A stretch of DNA of 50,714 nt from Alphaproteobacteria bacterium (lineage in GTDB: Bacteria; Pseudomonadota; Alphaproteobacteria; Rhizobiales; JAKIUO01), in contig JAJRPI010000063.1 of the NCBI GenBank assembly GCA_024280895.1, forward strand, positions 1-50,714, in the 5' to 3' direction. Numbering within the stretch: the stretch's first letter is position 1; every line of letters starts with the position of its first letter. The notes beneath the pieces are model-generated. The model saw only the letters and a list, made by a program, of their open reading frames with translations. It had not been told where the DNA came from and ran no database searches. Both the position numbers and the translations under genes were made by a program. Of this stretch, positions 34,921-43,305 are shown piece after piece.

Positions 34921-36262
34921 CGCTTTTGCCTCCAAGCCAGGCTTGTGCCATTGCCGTAAACGCGGCGCGAATATCTTCGTCTTCAACAAGTTCAAAAGCT
35001 TCGCCGACAAAAGCCAGAATGAGCAATGTCTGAACTGTTTCTTCGCTCATGCCGCGCTGACGCATATAAAACATCATGTCTTCATCAAGCTGACCAGACG
35101 TCGCGCCATGACCGCAGACCACATCGTCGGCGTAGATTTCCAATTCGGGCTTGGCATCAAATTCGGCTGTTTCTGACAAAAGCATGCCATGAGCCATCTG
35201 CTTGGCGTCCGTTTTCTGGGCGTCGGGCTTGACCACCAGTTTGCCTTGAAAAACGGCGCGACCGCGATCATCCAGCACTGTTTTAAACAGCTCACGGCTT
35301 AGTGTATTGGGGACCCCGTGCACAATATCCATTGTGGTATCAGAGTGCTGTTCATCCCATAGCATGGCAACGCCAGAGATATCAGCTTCAGAATGACTAC
35401 CATCAAAATTTACATTGATCGTATTGCGCGAGACTTTTGCGCCGATGGTAAATTGGAACCCTCGGTAATTGGCGCTCTCACCAATCGATATCATCCAGTT
35501 GGACAGATGAGAGGCTTGCGCGCCTTCATGCTGAAACTTGATGTGATTGACTTTGGCACCTTTTCCAATACTTAATTCGGTGACGCTGTTGCGCTGTGTA
35601 TCAGGCGCACGCAAATGCACATAGCTCTCCAATATAGTGGCGCTGGCCCCTTCTTCCACATGAATGAAATGGCGCTCGGTTATCGCCTCGGCGCTTTTTG
35701 AACTTGAGATGAAAATCAAATGCACTGGCCGCTTCAGCTTGGCATCCTTGACGATCTCAAGGACGGCACCATCGCGCATGAACGCCGTATTGAGTGCCAC
35801 AACATGATCATTGTCGCGCGGATTGACCTTGTTAAAATTGCCCTTGAACCATTCGGGCGGATTGTCGAGTGTTTCTGCCAGCGAGGTCATATGAACAAGC
35901 CCCGCCTCATCGCCAATGATAAAGGAATTTTCCTCATCATAGACGCCATCGACAAACACAATATGGTGAGCACCTAGCCCATGCAGATCTGCACCAAGCG
36001 CCTGATAAAGATCGGCATCGCTGACCGTGTGCAATTCGCTCCCCGCGGGGGTATTGGCCACTTTGAGCATGGAGCGCAAGTCGGTATATTTCCAGGCTTC
36101 AACACGCCGATGGGGCAAACCAAGCTTGGCGAAGGTGCGAATAGCGTCCTCACGCAGCGTGTTGACCCACGCATTACCAGGAAGGTTGGCGCGCGTATCG
36201 TCAAACTGTTGGGCCAGTCCCAATTCAGCATCGGTCTTTTGAATGTTTGTTACAGCAGTCAT
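34913..36262 (-). CDS. sufD: Fe-S assembly scaffold subunit SufD
   Basis: A 449-residue SufB/SufD-fold protein. The N-terminal helical part contains LPHRRVEAWKYTDLRSML, typical of SufD, followed by the beta-helix core and a C-terminal helical part with CGHGATSGQLDEDMMFYMRQ, the conserved SufD end. Together with SufB and SufC it forms the cluster-building complex. It lies 21 bases after sufC and overlaps sufS. Confidence 0.93.
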   Translation of the reverse strand: MTAVTNIQKTDAELGLAQQFDDTRANLPGNAWVNTLREDAIRTFAKLGLPHRRVEAWKYTDLRSMLKVANTPAGSELHTVSDADLYQALGADLHGLGAHHIVFVDGVYDEENSFIIGDEAGLVHMTSLAETLDNPPEWFKGNFNKVNPRDNDHVVALNTAFMRDGAVLEIVKDAKLKRPVHLIFISSSKSAEAITERHFIHVEEGASATILESYVHLRAPDTQRNSVTELSIGKGAKVNHIKFQHEGAQASHLSNWMISIGESANYRGFQFTIGAKVSRNTINVNFDGSHSEADISGVAMLWDEQHSDTTMDIVHGVPNTLSRELFKTVLDDRGRAVFQGKLVVKPDAQKTDAKQMAHGMLLSETAEFDAKPELEIYADDVVCGHGATSGQLDEDMMFYMRQRGMSEETVQTLLILAFVGEAFELVEDEDIRAAFTAMAQAWLGGKSDE

Positions 36263-36283
36263 ATCTTTGATCTCAAATTTTAA

Positions 36284-37036
36284 TTACGCGGCATCTTCAT
36301 CGACAAATTCTGCATAGCCAGATTTTTCCAGCTCCAGTGCCAGCTCTTTGCCACCAGAGTGGCGAATTTTGCCTTTGGAAAGCACATGCACCTTATCGGG
36401 CACGATATAATCAAGCAGGCGCTGATAGTGGGTAATGACCAGCATGGAGCGATCCTTTGAGCGAAGCGCATTGACGCCCTCTGAAACAGTTTTCAGCGCA
36501 TCAATATCAAGGCCACTATCAGTTTCATCAAGGATGCAAAGTGATGGCTCAAGAATTGCCATTTGCAAAATTTCCATGCGTTTTTTTTCACCGCCTGAAA
36601 AGCCCACATTCAATGGCCGTTTAAGCATCTCATCCTTAACACCAAGTTCGGCAGCCTTGCCTTTAACGAGGCGCATAAAATCTGGCGTTGTCAGTTCTTC
36701 TTGTCCGCGTGCCTTGCGCACAGAGTTAAGGGCATGGCGCAGGAATATGAAAGTCGCGACACCGGGAATTTCGTGGGGATATTGAAAGGCCAGAAACACA
36801 CCGGCAGCAGCCCGTTCGTCAACTTCCAGATCAAGCAGATTAGTGCCATTCAAAGTTGCCGTACCTTGTGTCACTTCATAACCATCACGGCCAGCCAGAA
36901 CATAAGACAGGGTCGATTTACCAGAACCGTTTGGTCCCATAATAGCGTGCACTTCCCCGTTAGGGATTTCCAGCGAGATCCCATTGAGGATCTTCGATCC
37001 TCCAACAGTAGCGTGCAAGTTTTCGATTTTTAGCAT
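36284..37036 (-). CDS. sufC: Fe-S assembly ATPase SufC
   Basis: A 250-residue soluble ABC ATPase. Walker A is GPNGSGKST (34-42), the signature is FSGGEKKR (about 150) and Walker B is LCILDETDSGLD, whose ETDSGLD form is typical of SufC. It powers the SufBCD scaffold. It sits after a 17-base-plus gap holding the palindrome at 37054-37114. Confidence 0.95.
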   Translation of the reverse strand: MLKIENLHATVGGSKILNGISLEIPNGEVHAIMGPNGSGKSTLSYVLAGRDGYEVTQGTATLNGTNLLDLEVDERAAAGVFLAFQYPHEIPGVATFIFLRHALNSVRKARGQEELTTPDFMRLVKGKAAELGVKDEMLKRPLNVGFSGGEKKRMEILQMAILEPSLCILDETDSGLDIDALKTVSEGVNALRSKDRSMLVITHYQRLLDYIVPDKVHVLSKGKIRHSGGKELALELEKSGYAEFVDEDAA

Positions 37037-37053
37037 TTTATATCACTCATCTT

Positions 37054-37114
37054 GTAGGGTGCAATTTATTGCACCGCTGCCGGCTCAAATTGGTGCAAAA
37101 AAATTGCACCCTAC
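37054..37114. repeat. Nested palindromic element inside the suf operon
   Basis: Fourteen-base perfect inverted arms GTAGGGTGCAATTT (37054-37067) and AAATTGCACCCTAC (37101-37114). Each side is itself a small hairpin: GGTGCAAT/ATTGCACC with a two-base loop and GGTGCAA/TTGCACC with an A-loop. It lies between the 65-residue protein gene and sufC. It looks like a mobile intergenic palindrome (REP/MITE class) that could affect processing of the suf message. Confidence 0.65.
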
Positions 37115-37119
37115 GTTTT

Positions 37120-37317
37120 TCATTTCTTCAAACGTCTCGTTATCAACTCAATTCCGACCGCAAGAAATACCAACGGCAAAATCACAATCAGCACGCTTTG
37201 CAGCGTATTTTCCATTCCCAGATAGCTCACAATATCTTTCGTGAACACCAGGCTAAATGCCAGTATTGCCAGTACGAGCCAGTTGGCCCCTTTTAGCAAT
37301 TGCGCATATTGTTCCAT
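37120..37317 (-). CDS. Small two-helix membrane protein in suf operon
   Basis: A 65-residue protein with two hydrophobic helices (about 12-27 and 40-60) and a basic C-terminus RRLKK. GGATAGAG lies just upstream of the ATG. It is located between sufB and sufC. No family is recognised. It is not a known Fe-S assembly component and may be an inserted gene. Confidence 0.55.
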   Translation of the reverse strand: MEQYAQLLKGANWLVLAILAFSLVFTKDIVSYLGMENTLQSVLIVILPLVFLAVGIELITRRLKK

Positions 37318-37367
37318 TCTCTATCCAACACTCTAATTCGCCATCCCCGTCTCTCGTTTTTTATCCG

Positions 37368-37393
37368 CCGTTCCTGCCTTCGTAGGAATGACG
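37368..37393. repeat. Short palindromic intergenic repeat
   Basis: TTCCTGC-CTTC-GTAGGAA (37371-37388, one G-T pair) forms a seven-base-pair hairpin flanked by CCG and TGACG. The form CGTCATTCCTACGAAGG on the other strand resembles palindromic repeats that are common between genes in alphaproteobacteria. It sits between the two small membrane protein genes of the suf operon. Confidence 0.5.
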
Positions 37394-37424
37394 CTACATA
37401 AGCACCCCTAATTGGTATTCTCTT

Positions 37425-37667
37425 TTATTCATCTTCATTTGTTGCTTCACCTTTGATCAATTTATAGATCGCGTGAACCAACAAAACAGCTACAATTACA
37501 GGCGACATCACAATCCAGAAAAGAAAGGCTTTTCCTCTCCCGCCTCCTGAATCAAACAGGGCTGACCATTTCAGATCTCCATAGAAAAACATCCAGATCA
37601 TAAATACAGCAGCAACAATTAATGCAGCCAATTGCATATACCGAACGGCTTTTTTCAATCTACCCAA
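37425..37667 (-). CDS. Small membrane protein overlapping sufB end
   Basis: An 80-residue protein with two hydrophobic helices (about 10-28 and 47-68) separated by a Gly/Arg-containing loop (DSGGGRGK), ending in the acidic tail NEDE. Its start overlaps the last eight bases of sufB in another frame, implying translational coupling. No family recognised. With the 65-residue protein it interrupts the usual sufB-sufC adjacency. Confidence 0.6.
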   Translation of the reverse strand: MGRLKKAVRYMQLAALIVAAVFMIWMFFYGDLKWSALFDSGGGRGKAFLFWIVMSPVIVAVLLVHAIYKLIKGEATNEDE

Positions 37668-39138
37668 CGCTGCCCTCCAAACTAATACCGATCAGTTTCT
37701 GGCTTTCGGCCATAAACTCCATGGGCAAATGCTGCAACACGTCGCGCACAAACCCATTGACGATCAGCGCCACGGCTTCTTCTTCATTCATGCCACGCTG
37801 CATGCAGTAAAACAGCTGATCTTCCGAGATCTTCGAGGTCGTGGCCTCATGTTCAAACTGCGCGCTGGGCGTTTTGGCTTCGAGGTACGGCACCGTGTGG
37901 GCTGAGCACTTGTCGCCGATCAACAGGCTGTCGCACTGCGTGTAATTGCGCGACCCTGTGGCGCGCCGGTGGGCAGACACCAAGCCGCGGTAGCAGTTGG
38001 AGCTTTTACCTGCCGAAATCCCCTTGGAGATAATGCGGCTGGAGGTGTTCTTGCCCAGATGAATCATCTTGGTGCCACTATCGACCTGCTGCATCCCGTT
38101 CGAGACAGCGATGGAATAAAACTCGCCTTGCGAATTGTCTCCGCGCAAGATGCAGCTGGGATATTTCCAGGTAATAGCCGAACCGGTTTCCACCTGTGTC
38201 CACGACACTTTTGAATTTCGGCCACGGCAATCAGCGCGCTTGGTGACAAAATTATAAATGCCGCCCTTGCCATCCTTGTCACCGGGATACCAGTTCTGCA
38301 CGGTGGAATATTTGATTTCTGCATCATCCATGATGATCAGCTCGACAACTGCCGCATGCAGCTGGTTTTCGTCGCGCATGGGGGCCGTGCAACCTTCAAG
38401 ATAGGACACATAAGAGCCCTTGTCCGCGATGATCAAGGTGCGCTCGAACTGCCCTGTATTTTCGGCATTAATGCGGAAATAGGTGGAAAGCTCCATGGGA
38501 CACTTCACCCCTTCAGGGATATAGACAAAACTGCCATCCGAGAATACCGCCTGATTGAGCGTCGCGTAAAAATTATCCGTGGCTGGCACAACCGATCCCA
38601 GATATTTTTTCACCAGTTCGGGATGCGTTTGCAGCGCTTCCGAGATCGGGCAAAAAATCACCCCGGCCTTAGCCAGCTCTTCTTTAAAAGTTGTCGCCAC
38701 CGATACACTGTCGAAAACCGCATCAACGGCGACCTTATTTCGCGTGCCTTTGACACCCGCCAGAATTTCCTGCTCTTTGAGAGAAATGCCAAGCTTTTCA
38801 TAGGTTGCCAGAATTTCAGGATCCAGATCATCCAGGCTATCCAGCTCGACCTTTTGCTTTGGCGCGGCATAGTAATAAAGATCATCGAAATCGATCTTGG
38901 GATAGTTGAGGATGGCCCATGAGGGCTCCTCCATGGTCAACCAGCGCCGATAGGCATCAAGGCGATATTCGAGCATCCATTCGGGCTCGTTCTTTTTGGC
39001 TGAAATATAGCGCACAATATCCTCAGACAGGCCCTTTGGAGCCATTTCCATTTCGATATCGGTGGTAAAACCATATTTATATTTGTCGACGTCCAGATCT
39101 TTAACGTGATCAATTGTTTCGTCTTGTATGCCAGCCAT
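37660..39138 (-). CDS. sufB: Fe-S assembly scaffold SufB
   Basis: A 492-residue core scaffold. Recognisable segments are [16 protein letters not shown] near the N-terminus, [18 protein letters not shown], and the C-terminal [10 protein letters not shown], whose cysteine corresponds to the catalytic C405 of E. coli Suf[11 protein letters not shown] carries the partner glutamate. It builds Fe-S clusters with SufC and SufD using sulfur from SufS. It lies 53 bases after the iscS-like gene. Confidence 0.96.
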   Translation of the reverse strand: MAGIQDETIDHVKDLDVDKYKYGFTTDIEMEMAPKGLSEDIVRYISAKKNEPEWMLEYRLDAYRRWLTMEEPSWAILNYPKIDFDDLYYYAAPKQKVELDSLDDLDPEILATYEKLGISLKEQEILAGVKGTRNKVAVDAVFDSVSVATTFKEELAKAGVIFCPISEALQTHPELVKKYLGSVVPATDNFYATLNQAVFSDGSFVYIPEGVKCPMELSTYFRINAENTGQFERTLIIADKGSYVSYLEGCTAPMRDENQLHAAVVELIIMDDAEIKYSTVQNWYPGDKDGKGGIYNFVTKRADCRGRNSKVSWTQVETGSAITWKYPSCILRGDNSQGEFYSIAVSNGMQQVDSGTKMIHLGKNTSSRIISKGISAGKSSNCYRGLVSAHRRATGSRNYTQCDSLLIGDKCSAHTVPYLEAKTPSAQFEHEATTSKISEDQLFYCMQRGMNEEEAVALIVNGFVRDVLQHLPMEFMAESQKLIGISLEGSVG

Positions 39139-39191
39139 TGGCTCAATTCCTTGTTACTTCTCAAAATTGCGGTCAAAAACCACGAGAGCGA

Positions 39192-40403
39192 TTAGCCAAT
39201 CGCCCCGGCTTTCTTATGTTGTTTCACTGTTTTGGCGATGGCGGCCACTAACCGGTCCACGTCACTCAGCCAGTTCTGTGGCCCAAAGCTGACCCGAAAG
39301 GCGCATTGTGCGATATCGGCGCTCACACCCATAGCTTCAAGGCCATCAGAGCGTTTCACTTTACCAGAGGAACAGGCCGTTCCAGCGCTAATGGCGATAC
39401 CATCAAGATCAAGGGCGATCACCATATTCTGGGCCGAAATCCCGGGAATTGCCATGAATGTCGTATTATCCAGCCGGTCTGTATCCTTGGCAAAAACGAT
39501 CAAATCAGGATGTTCTTTGCGCAAACGCCGCTCTGAACGATCACGTAAAAACCTGACCATTTCGCGATCAGCAAGTTCTTCACATGAAATCTCGGCAGCG
39601 ACCGCAAAGCCGGCGATGGAGACAATATCTTCTGTTCCGGCCCGGCGTCTTAATTCTTGACCGCCGCCCCTCATCAAGGGATCGCTCAAAATATTGTCAA
39701 TCGCTGGTCCAACCAAGGCACCAACACCTTTTGGACCGCCAATCTTATGAGCCGCAATCGTCACCAGATCCACACCGATGGAGGCCAGATCAAAAGGCAT
39801 CCGTCCCAGTGCCTGCACTGCATCACAATGCATCATGCCGCCACGCTCCAGTACGATGCCGGAAATCTCGGTCACGGGCTGTATGGCACCTGTTTCATTG
39901 TTGGCCAGCATCACCGAGACAATAAACGGATGTTTACTGTTTTCTCCCGCCAATGGCGCAAGTTCGTGAGCATCAAGCAGATCAATAAACGCATCCAGAT
40001 CAACAACACCAGACGGGGTCACTGGAATTGTGTGGACCTGTGAGGGATCAAACCGCCCCCCTTTGCGTACCGATGGATGCTCAACGGCTGATACAAAACA
40101 CAAGGCTCGTTCACGATTTTCGCGGGTTTTGGCCACCAATCCTGGAGATAAAGCCGTTATATTGGCCTCTGTGCCACCAGAGGTGAACAACACATCATTG
40201 GCATCTGCCCCAATGAGCGCCGCGATCTTTTCTCTTGAGCGCTCAATAAAGGCATGCGCCTTACGCCCTTCTGCGTGCACAGACGAAGGGTTACCAGCAA
40301 AATTCATGGCCTCCATCATCGCGTCGCGCACCCTTTGGCGTAAAGGGGAGGTCGCATTGTGATCAAGGTAAACCCTGTCGATAGCGCTCGGATTGACGTT
40401 CAT
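39192..40403 (-). CDS. Cysteine desulfurase, NifS/IscS group
   Basis: A 403-residue group I desulfurase. YLDHNATSP begins the PLP domain, K220 lies in AHKIGGPKGVG, and the active C344 sits in the longer loop SAGTACSSGKVKRSDG that marks NifS/IscS enzymes. It is distinct from SufS at 33649, so the operon encodes two desulfurases. Its start overlaps the stop of the Rrf2-type regulator gene (ATGA). It probably supplies sulfur for clusters or for thio-modifications. Confidence 0.92.
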   Translation of the reverse strand: MNVNPSAIDRVYLDHNATSPLRQRVRDAMMEAMNFAGNPSSVHAEGRKAHAFIERSREKIAALIGADANDVLFTSGGTEANITALSPGLVAKTRENRERALCFVSAVEHPSVRKGGRFDPSQVHTIPVTPSGVVDLDAFIDLLDAHELAPLAGENSKHPFIVSVMLANNETGAIQPVTEISGIVLERGGMMHCDAVQALGRMPFDLASIGVDLVTIAAHKIGGPKGVGALVGPAIDNILSDPLMRGGGQELRRRAGTEDIVSIAGFAVAAEISCEELADREMVRFLRDRSERRLRKEHPDLIVFAKDTDRLDNTTFMAIPGISAQNMVIALDLDGIAISAGTACSSGKVKRSDGLEAMGVSADIAQCAFRVSFGPQNWLSDVDRLVAAIAKTVKQHKKAGAIG

Positions 40404-40906
40404 ATCGCCTCCTCGACCACGGCGGGATCACTCTTTTCATTGACCGCCCGCAGATTAGAGGTCAGCGACCCAAAGGATCCGACGTTTTTATCAATGACAT
40501 CCTGCAGGCTGATACTGCCAAGAAAGGTATAAATATGATCGCTCAAGGCGCTCCAGAGTTCATGCGTGTTGCAGTCACCACCGCCAATGCAGCCTTCGGA
40601 ATTATTTTTCTCGCGATTGCATCTCGTCATTTTTACCGGTTCACCAACGGCTTGCATGATCTCGCCGATAAAAATCTGGGATGCCGGGCGGGCCAATGTA
40701 TAGCCGCCACCTGGGCCGCGCATACTTGAAACCAGCCCCTCACGTCGAAGCTTTGAAAACAACTGTTCCAGATAGGGTAGTGAAATATGCTGACGTTCGG
40801 CGATCTTGGCCATGGGAACCGCTTTGCCCGCAGCTCCCCCCTGACCGCATTTGGCAATATCTGCCATCGCCATCACCGCATATCTGCCTTTGGTATTAAG
40901 CTTCAT
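40400..40906 (-). CDS. iscR: Rrf2-family Fe-S regulator, IscR-like
   Basis: A 168-residue Rrf2 protein. The winged helix includes GRYAVMAMADIA, ISLPYLEQLFSKLRREGLV and the wing RGPGGGYTLAR. Cluster-ligand cysteines are C96, C106 and C112 (spacing C-x9-C-x5-C, wider at the first gap than C-x5-C-x5-C of E. coli IscR). It is the first gene of the suf operon and overlaps the following desulfurase, so it very likely senses Fe-S status and controls the operon. An RirA-like iron role is the alternative. Confidence 0.88.
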   Translation of the reverse strand: MKLNTKGRYAVMAMADIAKCGQGGAAGKAVPMAKIAERQHISLPYLEQLFSKLRREGLVSSMRGPGGGYTLARPASQIFIGEIMQAVGEPVKMTRCNREKNNSEGCIGGGDCNTHELWSALSDHIYTFLGSISLQDVIDKNVGSFGSLTSNLRAVNEKSDPAVVEEAI

Positions 40907-41259
40907 TCAAATCATCCATAATCCGCTATCAGAAGGTTGAAAACCGCTCACTGCCATCAAACCGGCATTTAAGCCCTATTTTCGACACTCTTGACGTAAT
41001 TCACTTGCCATTGGCCAGCACATTCGTGTAAACAAATATGTCTTAAAACATTGCTCAGTTAGATCATAAACGAGCGCCTAAACTGAACAGGTCAATCACA
41101 TTCCATAGTTATGATATATAATTCCTGACTATAGCAGTCAAGTATTTAACCCACCTCTTTTGTCACAGGGGTGGTTTCTTGATTGTCCGTTTTTCAAGTA
41201 TATCAAACTTATCAAAACCATTCAGTTCAATCTGAAAACAATGCAGGAGCATCACACTC
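40907..41259. promoter_or_regulatory. Divergent regulatory region, suf operon / hydrolase
   Basis: About 350 AT-rich bases between the divergent iscR-like gene and the alpha/beta hydrolase. No gene is seen. It carries a clear inverted repeat at 41126-41140 and presumably the promoters of both units. Confidence 0.55.
41126..41140. promoter_or_regulatory. Candidate iron-responsive operator (TGA-N9-TCA)
   Basis: TGACTATAGCAGTCA is a perfect five-base inverted repeat (TGACT/AGTCA) and fits the TGA-N9-TCA pattern described for the RirA iron-responsive box of rhizobia. It lies about 220 bases upstream of iscR and 120 bases upstream of the hydrolase. Binding protein and target are inferred. Confidence 0.5.
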
Positions 41260-41913
41260 ATGCCCGAGGTCGTCTTTAATGGACCTGCTGGCCGCCTTGA
41301 AGGCCGCTATCATCATAACACAGATCCAGAATCACCCATTGCGCTGATCCTGCATCCCCATCCTCAATTTGGTGGCACGATCAATAACCAGATCGTCTAT
41401 CACCTCTATTACAGCTTTGTGCAGCGCGGCTTTTCCGTTTTGCGCTTCAATTTTCGCGGTGTCGGGCGGTCTCAGGGACTGTTTGACAATGGAGCGGGCG
41501 AGATGCTTGATGCCGCCGCCGCCCTTGACTGGATGCAAGCCATCAATAAGGAAGCCACAAGCTGCTGGATCGCTGGCGTGTCGTTTGGTGCCTGGATTAG
41601 CATGCAGCTATTGATGAGACGGCCAGAGTTGCAAGGATTTATATCCGTGGCTCCGCCAGCCAATCTTTATGATTTTTCTTTTCTGGCACCCTGCCCGTCT
41701 TCTGGCCTCATCGTCAATGGTGAGATCGACCGGGTGGTGCCAGCGGCAGATGTCCAAACGCTTGTTGAAAAATTGAAGACCCAAAAAGGGATTGATATTG
41801 GCCATGTGGTGGTTCCCAATGCCAATCATTTTTTCGAGAACCGGATCGAAGACCTGATGGCGGTGATCGATGGTTATCTTCATAAAAATCTTGAAGATAA
41901 TTCAGACAAGTAG
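41260..41913 (+). CDS. Alpha/beta hydrolase (COG2945-like)
   Basis: A 217-residue alpha/beta hydrolase. HPHPQFGGTINNQIV and LRFNFRGVGRSQG are characteristic early segments, the nucleophile S108 lies in GVSFG, an acid in GEIDRVVP and the histidine in NANHFF. AGGAG precedes the ATG by 11 bases. It is divergent from the suf operon, a neighbourhood common in rhizobia. The stop is one base from the convergent ATP12 gene end. Substrate unknown. Confidence 0.88.
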   Translation: MPEVVFNGPAGRLEGRYHHNTDPESPIALILHPHPQFGGTINNQIVYHLYYSFVQRGFSVLRFNFRGVGRSQGLFDNGAGEMLDAAAALDWMQAINKEATSCWIAGVSFGAWISMQLLMRRPELQGFISVAPPANLYDFSFLAPCPSSGLIVNGEIDRVVPAADVQTLVEKLKTQKGIDIGHVVVPNANHFFENRIEDLMAVIDGYLHKNLEDNSDK

Positions 41914-41914
41914 A

Positions 41915-42613
41915 CTAATGATCGAAAACCAGAGCGGCGGCGCAAAATTCAGTATAGCGCCGCTGTCGCCGCAAAATGGCTTCATCATCCTCCCCCCAAT
42001 GCTCAGCCTGAAAATCTTCATCAAGATGGGCACATTGCCAAGCTGCATCAATCGTCAGCCAGTCATTGAAAAGAGCGATTGCCAAAACAGCTGATCCCGT
42101 CATCACCGTCAGCAAATGAATGGCCCCTAATTGATAGCCCTCAAAAGCAGCGATGAGCGCCTCAATGCGCTTCATGGCGTCAGCGCCCTGCTCCACATAT
42201 TGAATACCAGTAGAAATAACAAATTCAATATTCAGCTCATCCTTGAACTGGAGCAAAACCGGATCCCATAAGTTTGCTTGCCGCTCGATCAGGCTATCTG
42301 GTTCGCTAACGCGATAGCACAGAAGATCAGAATGAGCATATTTGAGTATTTCCGCACGGGCCTCGTTGGGGCGTGGGAAGATATTGTCGCGAACGGCACT
42401 TGCAAAACGCATCACCGGCATGTTGTTAAAATCGATAAACTCTTTTTGCTGGCGCCATTCATTGGCCAATTGCTCCGCCATGTTTTCGTTGGGAAGCTGC
42501 AATATTTGTTGCCCTGCCGATTTTATAGGACGCTTATCAAGCCTAATTTGAAAGCCGCTTTCATCGCCGTGAATATCGACATCAGAATAAAAGCGTTTGA
42601 TCTTCTGGCTCAT
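41915..42613 (-). CDS. ATP12-family F1-ATPase assembly chaperone
   Basis: A 232-residue ATP12 homologue, which in mitochondria and alphaproteobacteria helps assemble the F1 alpha subunit. The N-terminal RFYSDVDI and IRLDKRPIKSAG, the middle LANEWRQQKEFIDFNNMPVMRFA and LLCYRV, and the C-terminal WLTIDAAWQCAHLDEDFQAEHWGEDDEA are family signatures. ATG 42613 overlaps the HAD gene stop (ATGA); an upstream TTG is less likely. It belongs to the HAD-RluC operon. Confidence 0.93.
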   Translation of the reverse strand: MSQKIKRFYSDVDIHGDESGFQIRLDKRPIKSAGQQILQLPNENMAEQLANEWRQQKEFIDFNNMPVMRFASAVRDNIFPRPNEARAEILKYAHSDLLCYRVSEPDSLIERQANLWDPVLLQFKDELNIEFVISTGIQYVEQGADAMKRIEALIAAFEGYQLGAIHLLTVMTGSAVLAIALFNDWLTIDAAWQCAHLDEDFQAEHWGEDDEAILRRQRRYTEFCAAALVFDH

Positions 42614-43305
42614 TGGCAAGCCGTTCGATCAAGGTTTGCCAGCAAATCGGAGATCTCACTGAATTGATCGATCAAGTGATGTGCTCCAGCGCTCTTTAAA
42701 AGATGATCCTCATGATATCCCCAGCGCACACCAATAGCCCCCACATCTGCGTTACGTGCCATTTCCATGTCAAAGGTCGTATCGCCAATCATCAATGTGT
42801 TTTTACAAGCTATCCCGGTTTGCTCATTAGCTTGCTGGATCATACCGGGGTGAGGCTTGGAGGGCGCATCATCTGCCGTCTGGATATTGAAAAAATACTG
42901 TCCCAAATTTTCTCGTTCGAACAGTTTGTCAACGCCGCGACGAGATTTGCCCGTTGCCACGCCAAGCAAAATATCATCACGCGCGGATAATTCACGCAAT
43001 ATTTCGCGCGCTCCTGCAAACAAGGGTTCATGAAAATCGGGCAATTCGCGCTGAGCAATAAAGGACGCTTTAAAGACCTCGCAAAGCTCTGGCAGTTTTG
43101 ATTTTTGCGCTTCGGTGAGCAAAGCCTCAACGGCGACCGTAAGTGACAAGCCAATGATGCCCCGTATATCGCGATCAGGTGGCGGCGCAAGATCATGCGC
43201 TTCAAATGCTGTTTTCATGGCCTTGATAATAATATGCTGACTATCAACTAGCGTGCCATCGCAATCAAAAATGACGAGTTTTGGCTCTTGCTTCACCAGT
43301 TTCAT
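42610..43305 (-). CDS. HAD-superfamily phosphatase (phosphoglycolate phosphatase-like)
   Basis: A 231-residue HAD subfamily IA hydrolase. The nucleophile motif is FDCDGTLVDS (D14, D16), motif II lies in VATGKSRRGV, motif III is the lysine in PSKPHPGM, and motif IV is MIGDTTFDMEMA. A helical cap domain occupies about 20-90. Substrate not determined. It starts immediately before the RluC stop and overlaps the ATP12 start; conserved neighbours in Rhizobiales. Confidence 0.88.
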   Translation of the reverse strand: MKLVKQEPKLVIFDCDGTLVDSQHIIIKAMKTAFEAHDLAPPPDRDIRGIIGLSLTVAVEALLTEAQKSKLPELCEVFKASFIAQRELPDFHEPLFAGAREILRELSARDDILLGVATGKSRRGVDKLFERENLGQYFFNIQTADDAPSKPHPGMIQQANEQTGIACKNTLMIGDTTFDMEMARNADVGAIGVRWGYHEDHLLKSAGAHHLIDQFSEISDLLANLDRTACQ

